A stretch of DNA of 10,380 nucleotides from Deltaproteobacteria bacterium. GTDB lineage: Bacteria > Desulfobacterota > DSM-4660 > Desulfatiglandales > Desulfatiglandaceae. Below are positions 6,868 through 10,380 of this stretch, piece after piece. The stretch spans positions 1 through 10,380 of the forward strand of contig JAFDJF010000032.1 of assembly GCA_019307645.1 (NCBI GenBank), in the 5' to 3' direction. The translations under genes were made by a program, and so were the position numbers. The notes beneath the pieces were generated by a model. It ran no database searches and was not told the DNA's origin. It saw nothing but the letters and a program-made list of their open reading frames with translations. Numbering within the stretch: position 1 is the first letter of the stretch; every line of letters begins with the position of its first letter.

Positions 6868-8883
6868 CTAGGGCCTCCATGTCATTATTTGTGATGGGTG
6901 TCTTCTCCCGTGATCAAAGGTAATTAAAAACGCATCTGTATCGACATTATAAGCAATGCCTTCAGGTTTCAAGCTCTCAAAACGCTTTATATGTGAAAGG
7001 GTATCGTTTGCCACATCATATGCCCAAAGGTTGCCCACCTTCTGCCGTGCGCCGGTTTTATTTATATTGGCGTAGGAGAGTATATACAGGTTCTTTTTAT
7101 GTGGGTACAGGCCTGAAATGCCTGTAGCGACATCATAGGCACTGTCAGTCAAAGCAAACTCTTTCCAAATTTTTATGCTATTTGCATCCAGCCTCCCTTT
7201 GTCAAATACCATGTCAATGTCGGAAATTTCTAGGACAACGGCCTTGTCATCCTTGAGAGGCCTTTTAAAACCAAGATAAAGACTTCCGTCCCGATGGAAC
7301 ATACCCTCAATATTTATTTCCCCATCATTTCCGCCACCAACAATAAACTGTGCCCATCTGGTATTTCTGTTACGGCCTGCAGCATCCAGCAACAGATCAT
7401 ATAAATTAATTTTTTTGTCCAGATACAAAAAAACCTTATCTCTTCTCAGGCGCAGCAAAAGTTTACGCGCGGCTGTGATTTTTCCATTCCCGGCATGACT
7501 CTGGGAGCAGGCGATATAGATATTCCCTTCGGCATCTTCGGCAATGGCTTCCATATCATCTATTTCTTTCAGGCCCCGAATTGGAATCCAGTCTTCAACG
7601 TTTCCGTGCTCATCCATGAGATATAGAACAGGCCTGTGGTTTCGGGTGGTATCGCTGATGATGAGGTATTTTTTTATGTCTTTGAGGTAGAGAGCCCCTG
7701 AGGGCTCAATATTACTGATATCCTTCATGGATTGGCTGACACTGATGGCACGTATGCATCGATCGCTACCACTATCAGACGAGGTTACAATTTCCCTGGC
7801 ATGGGTCTCGGATACGGAAATGCGGCTGCCCGCAAAGCCGGATGAGCCCTGTTTAACATCATCACAGACGCTTACCAGAACCTTTTCGCCGAGCAGTAGA
7901 TTGTTATCTTCCGGAATTTTAACCCGAACTTCCCTTCCGTATGTCTGGACCGCAAGCATTCTACTTAGCCTTCTGGGGTACTCAACAAGCCTCGATCCAA
8001 TTCCGACGACCTCGCCAATAACGCTGTAGGCCGGATCTGCCAAAGAAGTAACGGTGACCTTTCTGCCCACAGATACATTAGCGGAACCAGATTCATGGAT
8101 AAAGCACTTAATATAAGACGGCGACTTGGTGTGAAGCGTTAGGATACTGTCAAAAGGTGATATCTGCTCCCCTGCCTTACACTGGACAGAGCCGATTATG
8201 CCGGTAACCAGGGCAAAAATATAAAGTTTGTTTTTTTCTTCCATTAGCATGTTCAACTCCCGTTCCAGCCGCTGAATTTGAATTTCAAGGGGATTTTCCG
8301 GTGCGTTCAATTTCCGCTCAAGCATATTGATCCGAATTTGAAGCGGATTGATTTCCAGTTCAAGGGCCTTCTCCAGGCGTTCCATTTCTATCTGGATCGG
8401 ATTGCCTCCGTCGTGTTCATTTGAAGTTCTTCCGGAGTCATGCTCCAGGCTTTGAAGCTCAGAGGTGAGTTCCCGGTTGATGGCATACTGTGCTTGAAGC
8501 TGTTTTAACTGATAATTGATTTCGGTGACTCGTGAGATTCTTTTAGCTTTCAACTCATTGATCTGGGAGCGCAAAGCATCGGCGTTGAGCTCTGCCCGGG
8601 CCTTGAGTTCATCAAGCTCATGGTAAATTTCATTGATGTTTTTGGCCAACTCAGGGCTGGCTAGTTCAACGATCAACTGCTCCTTCTGAACCTCCTGGCC
8701 AGCCACAACAAGGATTCTTTTTATCTCAACTGGGTTCTCAGAATTTACGACGATTTCTCTTGTTTCTGCGATACCATAAAAATCGGTGAATTCCCCTCGA
8801 GATTTATATTTATGCGTAAGTATGATCACCAGGACAACAGCAATGGCCCACACAACGTAAAGCAGTTTCACATTTCTCTTCAT
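6868..8883 (-). CDS. HlyD-like adaptor fused to a C-terminal beta-propeller-like domain
   Basis: A 671-residue two-part protein. Residues 6-23 form an N-terminal membrane anchor. About 42-75 and 222-250 are the two halves of a lipoyl-like domain (VAGQEVQKEQ and CKAGEQISPFDS). Between them lies a coiled-coil hairpin (76-218) containing three 18-residue repeats. A beta-barrel follows (255-340, with GEVVGIGSR and LLLGEKVLVSV), typical of membrane fusion proteins that bridge inner-membrane systems to TolC. After a Ser-rich linker (about 341-388), residues 389-671 resemble DUF3616/SdiA-regulated/phytase-like propellers, with recurring Glu motifs: EPSGAL (393), DDMEAIAED (442), NIEGMFHRDGSLYLGFKRPL (524) and KPEGIAY (639). 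This half would lie in the periplasm. Such an adaptor-propeller fusion is unusual. The ATG has a TAAGGA ribosome-binding site. Next in order is the TolC-like gene, 40 nt on. Confidence 0.75.
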   Translation of the reverse strand: MKRNVKLLYVVWAIAVVLVIILTHKYKSRGEFTDFYGIAETREIVVNSENPVEIKRILVVAGQEVQKEQLIVELASPELAKNINEIYHELDELKARAELNADALRSQINELKAKRISRVTEINYQLKQLQAQYAINRELTSELQSLEHDSGRTSNEHDGGNPIQIEMERLEKALELEINPLQIRINMLERKLNAPENPLEIQIQRLERELNMLMEEKNKLYIFALVTGIIGSVQCKAGEQISPFDSILTLHTKSPSYIKCFIHESGSANVSVGRKVTVTSLADPAYSVIGEVVGIGSRLVEYPRRLSRMLAVQTYGREVRVKIPEDNNLLLGEKVLVSVCDDVKQGSSGFAGSRISVSETHAREIVTSSDSGSDRCIRAISVSQSMKDISNIEPSGALYLKDIKKYLIISDTTRNHRPVLYLMDEHGNVEDWIPIRGLKEIDDMEAIAEDAEGNIYIACSQSHAGNGKITAARKLLLRLRRDKVFLYLDKKINLYDLLLDAAGRNRNTRWAQFIVGGGNDGEINIEGMFHRDGSLYLGFKRPLKDDKAVVLEISDIDMVFDKGRLDANSIKIWKEFALTDSAYDVATGISGLYPHKKNLYILSYANINKTGARQKVGNLWAYDVANDTLSHIKRFESLKPEGIAYNVDTDAFLITFDHGRRHPSQIMTWRP
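8242..8403 (-). repeat. Three 18-residue protein repeats in the adaptor coiled coil
   Basis: Residues 161-214 of the adaptor consist of three contiguous 18-residue units, each opening with Asn-Pro: NPIQIEMERLEKALELEI, NPLQIRINMLERKLNAPE and NPLEIQIQRLERELNMLM. The shared pattern is NP(L/I)xIxxxxLExxLN. The corresponding 54-bp DNA units differ at many positions, so the repetition is old or maintained at protein level. Eighteen residues equal five helical turns. The Asn-Pro pairs probably cap or kink the helix. Confidence 0.85.
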
Positions 8884-8920
8884 GCTTATTCCTTACAAGC
8901 TATTAGGATTTACCATCACT

Positions 8921-9030
8921 CCGGCGACTAAATGTCCTAAAGCCGTCATTCCGGCAAAAACCGGAATCCAGAAAGACACTGGAGGCCGGATCAAGTGCCG
9001 CATGACAAAATAGGACTATTTAACTGCCGG
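8921..9030. repeat. Nested palindromic intergenic element (MITE/REP-like)
   Basis: This is an imperfect inverted repeat of 110 bp. The outer arms are CCGGCGACTAAAT (8921-8933) and ATTTAACTGCCGG (9018-9030). They continue inward as GTCCTA (8934-8939) with TAGGAC (9011-9016), then GTCAT (8945-8949) with ATGAC (9002-9006). Inside the left arm is a local hairpin ATTCCGG-CAAAAA-CCGGAAT (8948-8967). A second, TCCAG/CTGGA, spans 8967-8983. No transposase or clear target duplication is present. The core GTCATTCCGG...CCGGAATCCAG resembles dispersed repeats I recall from Desulfobacterota genomes. It fills most of the 252-nt gap between the DUF4956 gene and the adaptor, so it could fold in their shared transcript. 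Confidence 0.65.
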
Positions 9031-9135
9031 GTTAATAAAAGGCTTGCAGTATTTTAGCAGGTAGGTCCCCACGAAATTTGTTTCATTTATGACTCGTTTT
9101 TAGCCCCAACCACAACGCGAATTTTCATCATGGAA

Positions 9136-9819
9136 TTACAGTTCCACCGTTGTCTCCTGCAGCAGTAAACTCACGCCCTTTATCGTGCTGATCGCTTTAA
9201 GGTCCTCGATAAAACCAGCCTTGCTTTTGCCTCTTTTGAGCTTTACGTGGTAGGCATAATCGAGGCGTTTGCCCTGTGCCATATCCCGAAGCGTAATCAG
9301 GGCAAACACTTTGCAGTGATCCTCAAGGACCTTTTCAAGGTTGCCCCGGCTTTCTGGGATGTTTTCGATATTGAACCGCAACATGCCGTCAAAATAGCTC
9401 GCTTGGCCGAATGGGGAAAAATAAAGGAGAATAGCCACAGCACAAAAACCCAGTGTTCCGCCGACTGCGATGGTATAGCCCTGAACGCCGCAAGCAATGC
9501 CTGCTGTCAGTCCGGCAAATATAAAGATGATGTCCCGAGGGTCCTTCAAGCTGGTTCTGAAACGTATGATCGCCAGAGCACCCAGCATGCCAAGTCCGCG
9601 GGCCAGGCTGTCACCGATCGCCTGCATGACGGTAGCAGCAACTATGGAACTCAAAACAATCGCCTGGATAAAATTTCTGGAAAAAGACAATCCCCTGAAG
9701 GTTTTTTCATAAACAATCGCAATTAGGGTTGACAGCACAAAGGCGAGAAATACCGTATAAATCATTGTTATGAGTGTCGGGTTTGTCGAGATTGCCTGTA
9801 AGGTCACTGTGTCAAGCAT
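9136..9819 (-). CDS. DUF4956 multi-pass inner-membrane protein
   Basis: A 227-residue integral membrane protein. Five hydrophobic segments are visible, at about 15-37, 49-69, 72-86, 95-113 and 115-134. The DUF4956 signature GLGMLGALAIIRFRTSLKDPRD (75-96) links TM3 to TM4 and is followed by AGLTAGIACG. A soluble domain of about 85 residues (143-227) with beta-alpha alternation follows, possibly ACT/ferredoxin-like. DUF4956 genes are often next to VTC polymerase genes (recalled from genome annotations). Here the VTC gene is three genes downstream on the same strand, so the protein is a reasonable candidate for the membrane partner or channel of the polymerase. No function is proven. The Gly-rich segment recalls MgtC-type proteins. 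The start has GAGGAG about 11 nt upstream. A candidate promoter lies about 120 bp upstream. Confidence 0.85.
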   Translation of the reverse strand: MLDTVTLQAISTNPTLITMIYTVFLAFVLSTLIAIVYEKTFRGLSFSRNFIQAIVLSSIVAATVMQAIGDSLARGLGMLGALAIIRFRTSLKDPRDIIFIFAGLTAGIACGVQGYTIAVGGTLGFCAVAILLYFSPFGQASYFDGMLRFNIENIPESRGNLEKVLEDHCKVFALITLRDMAQGKRLDYAYHVKLKRGKSKAGFIEDLKAISTIKGVSLLLQETTVEL

Positions 9820-9852
9820 GTTAGTCTGTACTCCTCTGCTATTTGGATATTA

Positions 9853-9897
9853 AGCAGCCACCTCTGCAAACCCGCTCAGGTTAATCTTTTGGCTGCT
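9853..9897. repeat. 8-bp inverted repeat in the leader of the DUF4956 operon
   Basis: Perfect arms AGCAGCCA (9853-9860) and TGGCTGCT (9890-9897) are separated by 29 bp. They sit in the presumed 5' untranslated leader on the minus strand. A competing ACCT/AGGT pairing uses the inner edge of one arm. The repeat could act as a leader stem or a protein-binding site. No known riboswitch or operator was recognised. Confidence 0.35.
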
Positions 9898-9937
9898 GAG
9901 ATCAATCTTCCCCAAATCAAATTGTAGCCGAAAAAAG

Positions 9938-9964
9938 TTTATATGAAACATCGTACCCAGTCAA
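9938..9964 (-). promoter_or_regulatory. Candidate promoter for the DUF4956-adaptor-TolC-VTC operon
   Basis: On the minus strand, TTGACT (9959-9964) is followed after 15 bp by TATAAA (9938-9943), about 120 bp before the DUF4956 ATG. The hexamers are good but the spacing is short; with 17-bp spacing the -10 would be TAAACT. No clear Pho box was found near it. Confidence 0.35.
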
Positions 9965-9978
9965 GGCAGGTAGGTTAA

Positions 9979-9997
9979 GCTGTTCCGAAAAAACAGC
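9979..9997. terminator. Weak hairpin after the partial gene
   Basis: A 6-bp stem GCTGTT/AACAGC with loop CCGAAAA lies 17 bp downstream of the minus-strand stop at 10014. The T-rich stretch on the minus strand is in the loop rather than after the stem, so it is at best a weak terminator. It separates the partial gene from the candidate promoter of the next operon. Confidence 0.3.
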
Positions 9998-10013
9998 ACT
10001 GATGGGATAATGC

Positions 10014-10380
10014 TTAAAAAATTATTCCTGGCCTTGGGGCGAATAAACCGGAAAAACTGCCTTCTATGACGTCGCCATTGTCGGTGCCGACGCTCGTGAA
10101 AACGATACTGCCACCTCCGATGAAGCCAAGCATTTTCTCGTTGCCGACGCTTTCTACCAGTATGACCACGCCGAAGGTCTCGACCCCATGGAAGGGCACT
10201 TCCCCTAAGGTCATCAGCTCGGGTGGTAGTCGCAATGTGACGACGAGCATTTTTCCTTCCGTGGTAAAAGCAAGATAATTGATGGTCGCTACCTCCATCT
10301 GGCCTGGTTCCTGGAAGTAACCGGCCGCGGTGAGGATGCCAGCGAAGGAAGGTTTTGGATCCAGGTTCAGATCCAACGTC
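10014..10380 (-). CDS. 3' end of an unrecognised gene (partial)
   Basis: The reading frame is open to the window edge and ends in TAA at 10014-10016, so about the last 121 residues of a longer protein are visible. An in-frame TTG near 10376 is unlikely to be the real start. The fragment has no membrane segment. It alternates hydrophobic and polar residues in a beta-rich way, with Gly-rich turns such as LGFIGGGSIVFTSVG and a C-terminal GDVIEGSFSGLF motif. This resembles a secreted beta-sandwich or lipoprotein more than an enzyme. I do not recognise the family. A hairpin and a candidate promoter lie between it and the DUF4956 gene 195 nt away, so it is probably a separate transcription unit. 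Confidence 0.6.
   Translation of the reverse strand, partial: TLDLNLDPKPSFAGILTAAGYFQEPGQMEVATINYLAFTTEGKMLVVTLRLPPELMTLGEVPFHGVETFGVVILVESVGNEKMLGFIGGGSIVFTSVGTDNGDVIEGSFSGLFAPRPGIIF

Noticed and set aside
8242..8403. CRISPR-like or DNA tandem repeat
   Set aside because: The 54-bp units are coding, contiguous without spacers and highly diverged in DNA. They are a protein-level coiled-coil repeat.
9247..9726. A 159-residue open frame on the plus strand opposite the DUF4956 gene
   Set aside because: It is antisense to a clear membrane-protein gene, with no coherent domain or hydrophobic pattern of its own.
9820..10013. Riboswitch in the leader of the DUF4956 operon
   Set aside because: There is an inverted repeat, but no conserved riboswitch core (for example cobalamin, TPP, Mg or fluoride) could be recognised.

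Overview
The window looks like chromosomal DNA of a Gram-negative bacterium, most likely a Desulfobacterota (delta-proteobacterial) lineage. That is inference. It rests on a TolC-type outer-membrane protein together with a HlyD-type adaptor, a PhoR/PhoB pair, moderate GC content, and a short palindromic repeat (GTCATTCCGG...CCGGAATCCAG) that I associate from memory with that group. No rRNA, tRNA, CRISPR array or intact transposase was seen.

Layout. (1) 1-1656, minus strand: a housekeeping pair, an L11 methyltransferase homologue (prmA) followed by a glyoxalase-II-like metallo-beta-lactamase-fold hydrolase. (2) 1657-1892: a divergent promoter region with a run of 11-bp-spaced motifs resembling Pho boxes. 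(3) 1893-4355, plus strand: phoB-phoR, a phosphate-type response regulator and its membrane histidine kinase. (4) 4356-4692: an intergenic stretch holding five back-to-back hairpins and what looks like a fragment of a dead reverse-transcriptase gene. (5) 4693-9819, minus strand, transcribed from 9819 towards 4693: a four-gene cluster of a DUF4956 membrane protein, a HlyD-like adaptor fused to a beta-propeller-like domain, a TolC-like outer-membrane factor, and a VTC-domain polyphosphate polymerase. A 110-bp nested palindrome separates the first two genes, and the last two overlap. (6) 10014-10380: the 3' end of an unrecognised gene that runs off the window.

How the parts may fit together. A VTC catalytic domain makes polyphosphate from nucleoside triphosphate, and in yeast it feeds the chain through a membrane channel as it is made. 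Here its cluster also supplies a multi-pass inner-membrane protein, a periplasmic adaptor and an outer-membrane channel-like protein, but no ABC, RND or MFS pump. The most economical reading is a polyphosphate (or related phosphopolymer) synthesis machine that sends product into the periplasm or out of the cell, with the polymerase as the motor. It lies beside phoBR, which may link it to phosphate status. The enzyme family assignments are well supported by sequence; the export function is a hypothesis.
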